The translations under genes and the position numbers were made by a program. The notes below the pieces were generated by a model. It saw only the letters and a program-made list of their open reading frames with translations. It was not told the origin of the DNA and searched no databases. From assembly GCA_902474785.1 (NCBI GenBank), contig CABRXB010000053.1:1-7064 (forward strand): a stretch of 7,064 nt of DNA. The letters are read 5' to 3'. Each line of letters starts with the position of its first letter. The stretch's first letter is position 1. Of the stretch, positions 1 through 5,448 are shown one piece after another. The DNA comes from an uncultured Eubacteriales bacterium (GTDB taxonomy: Bacteria; Bacillota; Clostridia; Oscillospirales; Feifaniaceae).

Positions 1-1
1 C

Positions 2-181
2 TGCCCCATTGGCAAGGTCTCCTTCGGTCCCGAAAAGCTGCTCGACAATTTCAATACGCTGCTTGGCGCCGTTGTCAGGGCCAAACCCTCTGCTGCGAAG
101 GGCCAGTATATCAGAAGCTGCGTTGTGGCCTCGACCATGGGCCCCGGCATCCGCGTGAACCCCGCCAAAGTGGTGGAATAA
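2..181 (+). CDS. rplA: 50S ribosomal protein L1, C-terminal end (5' partial)
   Basis: The reading frame is open from the first full codon (position 2) and gives 59 residues before a TAA stop at 179-181. Near its end the peptide carries [11 protein letters not shown], which matches the conserved C-terminal L1 signature (STMGPG followed by a basic, Val-rich tail). Earlier parts ([15 protein letters not shown], then [11 protein letters not shown]) also follow the L1 pattern. L1 binds 23S rRNA at the L1 stalk of the large ribosomal subunit, takes part in E-site tRNA release, and in many bacteria represses its own operon by binding its mRNA. The N-terminal three quarters lie outside the window. 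A strong terminator begins 22 bases after the stop, so this gene ends its transcription unit. In many Firmicutes rplJ and rplL follow rplA; here they do not. Identification is secure despite the short fragment. Confidence 0.96.
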   Translation, partial: CPIGKVSFGPEKLLDNFNTLLGAVVRAKPSAAKGQYIRSCVVASTMGPGIRVNPAKVVE

Positions 182-203
182 GAATCACTTGATTTGGATA
201 AAG

Positions 204-240
204 AAAGCCGCACGAATTTTCATTCGTGCGGCTTTTTCTT
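204..240 (+). terminator. Rho-independent terminator after rplA
   Basis: A perfect 13-bp inverted repeat (204-216 with 223-235) encloses a 6-base loop. The GC-rich stem core is GCCGCACG, and the stem runs into a T-rich tract interrupted by single C and G bases (233-242). It lies 22 bases after the rplA stop. The opposite strand also ends in a T-rich stretch after the stem, so the hairpin could also stop minus-strand transcription coming from the gene-free region to the right. Confidence 0.93.
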
Positions 241-434
241 TTGCGATGCGGCCGTTTGCGATCACTGACCCCTCAGCAACGAGAGGAAAACAGAGCGAGA
301 GAGCATGTCGTACCCTAACGTCATACCCTGCTGAAGCAGCCGGATATCAGAGCTGGCTGACGTCTGATTTTAATCGAAAGCGGGTAGCAGCTTTGGACAT
401 TTGACAATTACCTTTTTCCCCTTAACGCTCTGCC

Positions 435-474
435 CGCCGATGTCCTCTTCGGCGCCGCCGGTGAAACATCGGCG
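435..474. repeat. Inverted repeat, 9-bp perfect stem with GC-rich inner hairpin
   Basis: CGCCGATGT at 435-443 is the exact reverse complement of ACATCGGCG at 466-474. The enclosed 22 bases hold a further self-complementary CGGCGCCG core, so the arm could fold as a stacked or branched stem. It is the left-most strong hairpin of the structured gap after rplA and is not followed by a T tract, so it is not a terminator. Confidence 0.75.
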
Positions 475-597
475 CCATTTCCATGTATCTCTTGCTGACC
501 CCGCCGACGTACTGGCACCTGGCACTGAAAGAAGCCGTCAGCGTTGGATGAAGCGCCTGTTGAAAAGAGAAGTCTTGGTTCGACGCCCGTCTTTGCC

Positions 598-619
598 GGC
601 GCACATCTCGATGTGCGCC
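598..619. repeat. Inverted repeat, 9-bp perfect stem with 4-base loop
   Basis: GGCGCACAT at 598-606 pairs exactly with ATGTGCGCC at 611-619 across the loop CTCG (CGAG on the other strand). A perfect GC-rich stem with a tetraloop and no T tract fits a structural RNA helix better than a terminator. It lies mid-way through the hairpin-rich gene-free region. Confidence 0.8.
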
Positions 620-716
620 CGAGGCTCCTTGCGCACTTCGCGCTACTTGGCGTGTAACGTTCAAGCAAAACAAAACAGCAGTTCAATTTGCCAGGCAGCA
701 CGGCGCAAGGATGCCT

Positions 717-745
717 TGCCCCGCGCACCACAGAAGCGCGGGGCA
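717..745. repeat. Inverted repeat, 10-bp perfect stem with 9-base loop
   Basis: TGCCCCGCGC at 717-726 is the exact reverse complement of GCGCGGGGCA at 736-745. The loop is ACCACAGAA on the plus strand. Just to its left, CAAGG (706-710) and CCTTG (714-718) can form a competing small hairpin. No T tract follows on either strand. It is the right-most strong hairpin of the gene-free region. Confidence 0.8.
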
Positions 746-1152
746 CAAAGACGGGCAAAGGCCTTCAAACAGCTTGAAAATAGGGTGCTTTCAATTTGGG
801 GGTCAACAAAAAGCCATTTAGAAGAGGGAATGGTCGATGCAAATGGAAATATAGCCACATGCTATTCTCTATTATTAATGTAAAGTAAAATATCGTTACA
901 GAATTTTTTTGATTTCTCTACCGGCTCCGACAAAGAATTTCGTTCTTTCCAGGAATTTTTGAGAAAATTCAATACTGACAAGTTTTTTATCTTTACAAAC
1001 CACGACGGCAAATTCAACAACAGAGCTGGGAAACCCGTTCAATCCGGCAGGCAATCAGGTGACAGACGAAAAGATACCATCTTTACACAAGTTTTGAAGC
1101 CGCCCGGAATAGACTTTTGTATGGCACAGCGTTCTTTTCTATTCCAGACAGC

Positions 1153-1161
1153 AAAGGTGGG
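1153..1161 (+). promoter_or_regulatory. Ribosome binding site of the LysM/GH18 gene
   Basis: AAAGGTGGG lies 5 bases before two consecutive ATG codons (1167 and 1170). The spacing suits either ATG and supports the start near 1167. Confidence 0.75.
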
Positions 1162-1166
1162 AAAGC

Positions 1167-2428
1167 ATGATGGCAATTCATGTGGTGCAAAGCGGCGACA
1201 CACTGGGGCAGATTGCCGCCGACTACGGCGTTTCTGTCGCCCATATCATATTCGACAACGGTCTTGACCCGGGAGAGACGCTGGTGATTGGCCAGGCGTT
1301 GCTCATCACGATTCCAATCGAAACCTATACCGTTCAGTGGGGCGACACGTTGTATGCCATTGCTGTGCAGACAGGCGTCACCGTGATTCGGCTTATTCAA
1401 AACAACCCGGAGCTTGCGATCGAGCAGGATCTGTCTCCAGGGCAGCGGCTTGTGATTCGATTTGAGGGGCAGGGAAGCGATGCGCTTTCTGTAGGCGGTT
1501 ACGCCTACCCTTATATCGGTCGGGAGGTGTTGCGAAGGGCGCTGCCTTTTTTGACCTATCTCAACATCTTTTCCTATGGCAGCTCACCGCGCTGGACGAC
1601 GAGGAGCTGATCCGTCAGGCCTATGAATTTCAGGTCGCCCCGGTTCTTGTTTTCTCGGGAATCGGAAGCGGAAATTTTGAAGTCTCGTTCGACATTTTGC
1701 TTGAGGATTTGGTTTTTCAAAACAGAGTGATTGACAACCTCATCGACGTGATGCTTGAAAAAGGATATCTGGGGCTGGATGTGGACTTTGAATACATCCC
1801 CCCCGAACAGACGCAAAACTACGCCGCATTTTTGGAGAACATCAGGGAGCGTCTTCATGAGCTTGGATTTTTCCTGCAAGTTGACCTCGCCCCCAAGACC
1901 TACGCCGACCAGCCCGGCCTGCTCTACGAGGCCCATGACTATGCAGTCATCGGCGGCATTGCCGACCGGGTGCTGCTGATGACCTATGAGTGGGGCTACA
2001 CCTACGGCCCGCCCATGAGCGTGGCCCCCATCAACCAGGTTCGGCGCGTGGTGGAATACGGCGTCTCAGAAATCCCGCCCGAGAAAATTCTCATGGGAAT
2101 TCCCAACTATGGATATGACTGGACGTTGCCTTATGAAAAAGGCATTTCGCGCGCCACAAGCATCGGCAATCAGGAGGCCATATCCATCGCACGTCGCAAC
2201 GGGGCGCAAATTCAGTTTGACGAGCTGTCCAAGTCGCCCTTTTTCACCTATGTTCGCGACGGGGCGGAGCATGTCGTCTGGTTTGAGGATGTGCGCAGCA
2301 TCGAGCAGAAGCTGATGCTGCGCGAAGAGTTTGCCCTTCATGGCGTGAGCTACTGGAACATCATGCGCCCCTTTGCCCAAAACTGGGCTTTTCTCGGCGT
2401 GAATTACGACATTGTAAAAATCACATAG
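1167..2428 (+). pseudogene. sleL: SleL/YaaH-like spore cortex glycosidase (2x LysM + GH18), frameshifted
   Basis: Two adjoining frames together encode about 420 residues, the size of SleL/YaaH. The first (1167 to TGA at 1608-1610) holds two LysM domains: residues 4-48 (HVVQSGDTLGQIA then GQALLI) and 52-98 (YTVQWGDTLYAIA then GQRLVI). It then enters the GH18 barrel, ending in YLNIFSYG. The second, in the -1 frame from about 1580, continues with QLTALDDEELIRQA and the rest of the barrel to TAG at 2426-2428. It includes the catalytic motif LDVDFEY, with the presumed acid/base Glu at 1790-1792 (composite residue about 208). Known family members are cortex-lytic N-acetylglucosaminidases that bind peptidoglycan through LysM and act in spore germination. 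Relative to the family, about five residues seem missing at the junction, so a small deletion that is not a multiple of three probably broke the gene near 1578-1580. A sequencing or assembly error is possible, because everything else looks intact. It heads the operon with cwlD, whose start is 42 bases downstream. No export signal peptide is visible, as is usual for the family. Confidence 0.82.
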
Positions 2429-2455
2429 GCAGCAAAAACAAATACTGTAGCTTTT

Positions 2456-2461
2456 GAGGTG
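2456..2461 (+). promoter_or_regulatory. Ribosome binding site deciding the cwlD start
   Basis: GAGGTG at 2456-2461 is the best Shine-Dalgarno match before cwlD. It overlaps the GTG at 2459 and abuts the ATG at 2462, so neither of those can easily use it. The ATG at 2471 lies 9 bases after it and is the likeliest start. Confidence 0.6.
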
Positions 2462-2470
2462 ATGGAAGTG

Positions 2471-3247
2471 ATGCATCGACTGTATGCCATGAGAAGAAAC
2501 GCCTTTGTGCTGCTCACGGCGCTCTGCCTGGTGGCAGGATATCATGTTAGCATGCCAGATACCGCCGCGGGGCACATGGTGCTGGAAGGGCTTCCCGCCG
2601 TGCTCATCGACGCCGGGCACGGTGGGTTTGACGGCGGGGCGGTCTCAAAAGACCAGGTGCTGGAAAAGTCGCTCAATTTGAGCGTGGCTGAAAAACTGGA
2701 ACTCGTTTTGCTTTCGCAGGGGGTTCAGGTGGTGATGACGCGTCGGGAGGATGAGGCGCTCACGCTGGAGGGGAAAACAGGCAAATCGGCCGATCTGCGC
2801 GCCCGCGCAAAATTGGCGCAGGAATACCCCGACGCCATTTTGATCAGCATCCACATGAACAAATTCGAAGAGGCGAAATACGATGGAAGCCAGGTGTTTT
2901 ACTCCACCAACCACCCCGACTCCCAGGTGCTCGCCGAATGTATTCAGACGTCCATCCGGGAGTCGCTTCAGCCAGAGAACACCAGACAGATCAAACCCGC
3001 CGGCAGGGAGATCTATCTGTTGACACAGGCCCAACAGCCCGCGGTTTTGGTGGAGTGCGGCTTTTTGTCCAACCTCGCTGAAACGCAGCGGCTGCTAGAC
3101 GAGGACTATCAGCAGTCGTTGGCACAGGCCATTGCCAACGGGCTGCAAACCTACTATAATAAGGTGGAAGAAGAAAAGGAGCAGGCGGATGTGGCTTTTG
3201 ACAGCGCCGCCGCACAGGGTGTTGGATATGAGCAAAAGCAAGAGTAA
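2471..3247 (+). CDS. cwlD: N-acetylmuramoyl-L-alanine amidase CwlD (Amidase_3)
   Basis: The 258-residue protein has a short basic N-terminus and a hydrophobic segment (residues 12-23, FVLLTALCLVAG) that fits a signal peptide or membrane anchor. A zinc amidase domain fills about residues 43-230. Visible active-site residues are His50 in DAGHGGFD, Glu65 in LEKSLNL and His128 in SIHMN as zinc ligands, and Glu195 in VECGFLSN as the catalytic Glu. CwlD removes the stem peptide from muramic acid in spore cortex peptidoglycan. The deacetylase PdaA then makes muramic-delta-lactam, the mark recognised by cortex-lytic enzymes during germination. The last 30 residues are a Glu/Gln/Ala-rich tail with no recognised domain. 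Starts at GTG 2459 or ATG 2462 are possible, but the GAGGTG site favours ATG 2471. The gene follows the GH18 gene by 42 bases and overlaps radA by 20 bases, so the three are probably one operon. Size and motifs fit CwlD better than the larger vegetative amidases. Confidence 0.92.
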   Translation: MHRLYAMRRNAFVLLTALCLVAGYHVSMPDTAAGHMVLEGLPAVLIDAGHGGFDGGAVSKDQVLEKSLNLSVAEKLELVLLSQGVQVVMTRREDEALTLEGKTGKSADLRARAKLAQEYPDAILISIHMNKFEEAKYDGSQVFYSTNHPDSQVLAECIQTSIRESLQPENTRQIKPAGREIYLLTQAQQPAVLVECGFLSNLAETQRLLDEDYQQSLAQAIANGLQTYYNKVEEEKEQADVAFDSAAAQGVGYEQKQE

Positions 3248-4616
3248 ATATGTGTGCCGGGAATGTGGATACGAGAGCCTCAAGTGGCTGGGACGCTGCC
3301 CCTCCTGCGGCAATTTCAACACGCTCGAGGAGGAACTGGTTTTGTCCGAGCCCCCCTCGCGCAAAGGGGCAAAAGCTTTCGTTTTGCGCGGGGCTTTTCC
3401 AGAGGCGAATTCTCTGGCGAGTGAGCCGGATGGGGGAGCAGATGGGGAAAAAGACCGCATTCTCACAGGGATGGCGGAGCTCGACCGTGTTTTTGGCGGA
3501 GGGCTGGTGCCCGGCTCGGTGACGCTGCTGGGCGGCGATCCGGGCATAGGCAAATCAACCATTTTACTGCAGGCCTGCCAGTCCATCGCGCGGCAGGGCA
3601 AGGTGCTCTATGTGTCGGGAGAGGAGTCGCGCCGTCAAATTCGGCTGCGTGCGCAGCGGCTCAAGGTGTCAAATCCCGATGTTCTCTTGCTGACCAACAC
3701 CGAACTGCAGGCTGTGGAACACGCCATCGAGACTGAAAACCCAAGCGTTGTCATCATCGACTCGATTCAGACCATGTACAGCGCTGATCTCAACTCTCTG
3801 CCGGGCACCATCAGCCAGATCAAAGAGTGCGCCAACGCCCTCATTTCAGCCGCCAAAGCCAGGGAGATCACCTTTTTGTTCATTGGACACATGAACAAAG
3901 AGGGCTCCATCGCCGGTCCCAAAATGTTAGAGCACATGGTGGATACAGTGTTGTACTTTGAGGGAGATAAAAACCTGACCTACCGCATCATCCGGGCGGC
4001 CAAAAACCGTTTTGGCTCCACCAACGAGATCGGTATTTTCGAGATGGGTGAAGAGGGGCTTGAAGAGGTGGAAAATCCTTCGGCGGCATTGCTTTCGGGA
4101 AAGCCTCACGGCGTCTCGGGCACCTGCACGGTGTGCGTGCTGGAGGGCACGAGGCCCATCCTCGCCGAAGTGCAGGCGCTTTTGACGGAGACAAGCTTTG
4201 GCGCGCCGCGCCGCATGTCAACGGGAATTGATCAAAACCGCTGTGCCATGCTGCTGGCCGTGCTGGAAAAACACGTCGGATTGCGTCTGTCCACAAGCGA
4301 CGCCTATTGCAACGTGGTTGGAGGACTTCGACTGAGCGAGCCGTCCTCCGATCTGGCGCTGATTTTGGCGGCGGCCTCCAGCTATCTTGACCGTCCGGTC
4401 TATGACAATCTCATCGCCTTTGGCGAAGTGGGGCTGGCGGGTGAGCTGCGCAGCGTGCGCGGTGTTTCATCGCGCATTGCAGAGGCGGCACGTCTGGGCT
4501 ACACTTCGTTTGTCGTGCCGCACACCGACAGGCCAAAAACGCCGGTGGAGGGCGTTGAGATTTACGCCGTGAAGAACATCGGCGAGGCCATTGAAATTGC
4601 ACTGCAGCCAAAATAA
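3228..4616 (+). CDS. radA: DNA repair protein RadA (Sms), RecA-like ATPase/helicase
   Basis: The 462-residue protein is full length for RadA. In order it shows a four-Cys zinc finger (Cys10, Cys13, Cys24, Cys27; CRECG and CPSCG), a RecA-like ATPase domain with Walker A GGDPGIGKST (102-111) and Walker B VVIIDS (Asp178), the RadA-specific KNRFG motif (259-263), and a Lon-protease-like C-terminal domain (about 280-460, including VVGGLRLSEPSSDLAL). RadA promotes branch migration and DNA-strand extension from recombination intermediates and works with RecA in repair. The frame is open upstream to 3132, but the zinc finger must sit at the N-terminus. ATG 3228 has an AGGGTG site (3216-3221) 6 bases before it, inside the end of cwlD, which suggests translational coupling. 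The family's usual GHVTKEG stretch reads GHMNKEG here. In many Firmicutes disA follows radA; here a terminator follows instead. Confidence 0.97.
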   Translation: MSKSKSKYVCRECGYESLKWLGRCPSCGNFNTLEEELVLSEPPSRKGAKAFVLRGAFPEANSLASEPDGGADGEKDRILTGMAELDRVFGGGLVPGSVTLLGGDPGIGKSTILLQACQSIARQGKVLYVSGEESRRQIRLRAQRLKVSNPDVLLLTNTELQAVEHAIETENPSVVIIDSIQTMYSADLNSLPGTISQIKECANALISAAKAREITFLFIGHMNKEGSIAGPKMLEHMVDTVLYFEGDKNLTYRIIRAAKNRFGSTNEIGIFEMGEEGLEEVENPSAALLSGKPHGVSGTCTVCVLEGTRPILAEVQALLTETSFGAPRRMSTGIDQNRCAMLLAVLEKHVGLRLSTSDAYCNVVGGLRLSEPSSDLALILAAASSYLDRPVYDNLIAFGEVGLAGELRSVRGVSSRIAEAARLGYTSFVVPHTDRPKTPVEGVEIYAVKNIGEAIEIALQPK

Positions 4617-4622
4617 AAGGGC

Positions 4623-4651
4623 AGGGGAGGCGTTAAAAACGCCTCCCCTTT
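4623..4651. terminator. Bidirectional terminator between radA and the small Cys-rich gene
   Basis: A perfect 12-bp stem (4623-4634 with 4638-4649), very GC-rich in its core (GGGGAGGCG), encloses a 3-base AAA loop. It starts 7 bases after the radA stop. The plus strand continues with a short T run (CCCCTTTAT). The minus strand continues with a T-rich stretch (CCCTTTTATTTT). It therefore lies between two converging genes and can serve both. Confidence 0.9.
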
Positions 4652-4713
4652 ATGAAAAAAGGATTCTAAATATTGAATTGCTTGAGAAGGGCTATGCCTA
4701 AAAACAGCATGTT

Positions 4714-4839
4714 CTATTTTTCTGCGTTTTTCTCGTAAAATGCGCAACCAGTTGCCTGGGAGTTGGTCACTGTGGCGCCGCCGGCGAGCGTACATGCGCC
4801 GTCAACCTGATATCGGCAGTCGCGAGAACAGCAAATCAA
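4714..4839 (-). CDS. Small Cys-rich protein, DUF1540-like (41 aa, TTG start)
   Basis: Reading the minus strand from TTG at 4839-4837 gives 41 residues ending at TAG (4716-4714). The peptide starts MICCSRDCRYQVDGACTLAG and ends in NSQATGCAFYEKNAEK. The pattern of a Cys pair, DCRY, a Gly-x-Cys-Thr-Leu stretch and a final GCAFYE is typical of very short clostridial Cys-rich proteins of the DUF1540 type, which are presumed metal-binding and have no established function. There are five Cys: 3, 4, 8, 17 and 32. The start is set by a perfect GGAGGG site (4851-4846) 6 bases upstream of the TTG; no in-frame ATG fits. The gene is too short for most gene finders. It stands alone, converges on radA and shares the hairpin at 4623-4649. 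I could not identify its promoter. The family call rests on pattern recognition only, but the coding call is well supported by the ribosome binding site and Cys spacing. Confidence 0.75.
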   Translation of the reverse strand: MICCSRDCRYQVDGACTLAGGATVTNSQATGCAFYEKNAEK

Positions 4840-4845
4840 GGTCAG

Positions 4846-4851
4846 CCCTCC
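4846..4851 (-). promoter_or_regulatory. Ribosome binding site of the small Cys-rich gene
   Basis: CCCTCC on the plus strand reads GGAGGG on the minus strand, a near-perfect Shine-Dalgarno sequence 6 bases before the TTG at 4839. It is the main reason for accepting the unusual TTG start. Confidence 0.75.
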
Positions 4852-5157
4852 ATTCAAGATGAATTTCTTTCAAGAAAACTTGGGGGTCTTGAACTCTGGA
4901 TGAGTCAGGAGAAGGTCGGGGGTAGGAGAGAAGGGGAGAAAAAATAAAGTCTATCCTTTTGTCTGTGCTTGTCTGTGCGGCGAACACGTTGTATCAAGTA
5001 TCAATACGTTGTAAAAACTTTGGATTGCTACCCTAGTATGGCGAAAATGGTTTTCAATTATGCCAGGCAATAAAATTTGCAATTCAAGCAAAAAAATGGG
5101 TGGATGTTCTTTTGTCCGGTTGTATCGACTTCGCTTTTTCTCACTGATTTTAGGCTA
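4852..5157. other. Gene-free stretch with short tandem direct repeats
   Basis: No frame here looks coding. A minus-strand frame across 4802-4987 would overlap the small Cys-rich gene and shows no family features. The notable content is a cluster of short direct repeats. TTGTCTGTGC occurs twice in tandem (4959-4968, 4969-4978), GTATCAA twice in tandem (4991-4997, 4998-5004), and ACGTTGTA twice, 20 bases apart (4986-4993, 5006-5013). The region must carry the promoter of the minus-strand Cys-rich gene, but no good -35/-10 pair stands out. The rest, up to the promoter at 5158, is AT-rich and featureless to my reading. Confidence 0.45.
4959..5013. repeat. Cluster of short tandem direct repeats
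   Basis: Three different direct repeats lie within 55 bases: a 10-base unit twice with no gap (4959-4978), a 7-base unit twice with no gap (4991-5004), and an 8-base unit at 4986 and 5006, about two helical turns apart. They could be protein-binding sites upstream of the Cys-rich gene, or remnants of slippage. Chance cannot be excluded for the shorter ones. Confidence 0.55.
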
Positions 5158-5186
5158 TTGACATGCGCGGAAAGAGGAGATACAAT
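5158..5186 (+). promoter_or_regulatory. Consensus sigma-A promoter (TTGACA-N17-TACAAT)
   Basis: A perfect -35 hexamer (5158-5163) and a five-of-six -10 hexamer (5181-5186) are separated by the ideal 17 bases. Transcription should begin near 5193. This is by far the best promoter in the window, yet no credible protein gene lies downstream in its direction before a terminator, which points to an RNA product. Confidence 0.82.
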
Positions 5187-5203
5187 AACTACTGCGAACA
5201 AGT

Positions 5204-5233
5204 AATTTCGCAAAATAAAAATTTTGCGAAATT
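5204..5233. repeat. 13-bp perfect inverted repeat just downstream of the promoter
   Basis: AATTTCGCAAAAT (5204-5216) is the exact reverse complement of ATTTTGCGAAATT (5221-5233), separated by AAAA. It starts about 11 bases after the expected transcription start. As RNA it forms a 5' hairpin that could stabilise the transcript. As DNA it is a large dyad placed where a repressor could block the polymerase. It is AT-rich with a central CGC/GCG and is not followed by a T tract, so it is not a terminator. Confidence 0.8.
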
Positions 5234-5395
5234 GAGGGGAGTGAAAAGCCGGAAAAGCATGGGGATGTCATCTGCGTGGCCAAGCAGTCCATCTTTGACA
5301 GACCGTCTGGATGAGCCTGATAAAATCGCTGGACTTGGCAAGGCCTGCCCTTGGCCTTTGCCCACCGTTTCATCAAGGTTAGATGAATGCCGCAG

Positions 5396-5433
5396 TTTCA
5401 AAAAACGGCACGCATGAGCGCGCCGTTTTGAAA
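5396..5433. terminator. Bidirectional terminator shared by ogt and the candidate small RNA
   Basis: The outer arms TTTC-A(6)-CGGC (5396-5409) and GCCG-TTTT-GAAA (5422-5433) pair with a two-A bulge, and an inner CGC/GCG pair extends the stem toward an ATGA loop. On the minus strand the hairpin is followed by six T (the plus-strand A run at 5400-5405), a good terminator 16 bases after the ogt stop. On the plus strand it is followed by GTTTTGAAATTTTC, weaker but plausible for the small RNA. Confidence 0.85.
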
Positions 5434-5448
5434 TTTTCTCGTGGCAAG

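Larger units (their letters stand above)
246..1150. other. Gene-free region of about 900 bases; left two thirds hairpin-rich, possible structured RNA or palindromic element
   Basis: No reading frame here has a convincing start, ribosome binding site or recognisable protein. The longest candidates overlap on opposite strands, are rich in Arg, Pro, Ser and Ala, and look like translated non-coding DNA. From about 330 to 750 the DNA contains several perfect GC-rich inverted repeats (435-443/466-474, 598-606/611-619 and 717-726/736-745), plus weaker ones at 338-343/353-358 (one G-U pair), 377-381/390-394 and 631-634/640-643. This density is unusual for a spacer and suggests a folded RNA or a repeated palindromic element. 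If the RNA were on the minus strand, the hairpin after rplA (204-235) could serve as its terminator. I found no strong promoter on either strand, so direction is undecided. From about 850 to 1100 the sequence turns AT-rich and shows no clear structure. It probably holds the promoter of the downstream operon, but I could not pick one out. Confidence 0.5.
5193..5440 (+). ncRNA. Candidate structured small RNA, about 250 nt, family unknown
   Basis: The unit runs from the consensus promoter's expected start to a terminator hairpin and contains no convincing gene. Its 5' end holds a 13-bp perfect hairpin (5204-5216/5221-5233). The body can fold into a multibranched structure. A closing helix CTGCG/CGCAG (5272-5276/5391-5395) surrounds arm 1 (5279-5282/5336-5339, continuing as 5286-5291/5330-5335 after a 3-base bulge), arm 2 (AAGGCC 5340-5345/GGCCTT 5353-5358) and arm 3 (TTCATC 5369-5374/GATGAA 5382-5387). 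The terminator hairpin begins one base after the closing helix. Arms 1 and 2 abut and could stack. I do not recognise it as 6S, SRP, RNase P, tmRNA or a T-box leader. The one open frame (from GTG 5241 or ATG 5259 to TGA 5415) has poor start spacing, a Pro/Ser-rich peptide, and ends inside the terminator, so I regard it as non-coding. The folding was done by eye. Confidence 0.6.

Noticed and set aside
402..422. TTGACA at 402-407 as a plus-strand promoter
   Set aside because: No acceptable -10 hexamer lies 16-18 bases downstream. The nearest candidate (TTAACG) has a 15-base gap and a poor match.
408..758. 116- and 83-codon minus-strand open frames opposite the above
   Set aside because: They overlap each other and the plus-strand frame, are very Arg-rich, and have no start signal. 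They look like translated GC-rich non-coding DNA, though this could be the transcribed strand of an RNA.
401..883. 160-codon plus-strand open frame in the gap after rplA
   Set aside because: It has no ribosome binding site, a low-quality Arg/Pro/Ser/Ala-rich translation with no known motif, and runs through perfect hairpins that explain the sequence better.
1106..1145. 7-bp inverted repeat GGAATAG/CTATTCC upstream of the LysM/GH18 gene
   Set aside because: The 26-base loop and short AT-rich stem make it weak as a hairpin. It could occur by chance and does not match a promoter or known operator.
3132..3227. N-terminal extension of radA to the ATG at 3132
   Set aside because: It would overlap cwlD by 116 bases and place 32 basic, unrelated residues before the zinc finger, which normally begins within about 10 residues of the RadA start. 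ATG 3228 has its own AGGGTG site.
4802..4987. 61-codon minus-strand open frame upstream of the small Cys-rich gene
   Set aside because: It overlaps the start and ribosome binding site of the better-supported Cys-rich gene, and the translation has no family features.
5163..5417. 84-codon plus-strand open frame after the consensus promoter
   Set aside because: Its ATG at 5163 lies at the -35/spacer junction. Internal starts (GTG 5241, ATG 5259) have bad Shine-Dalgarno spacing. The peptide is Pro/Ser-rich and ends in the terminator.
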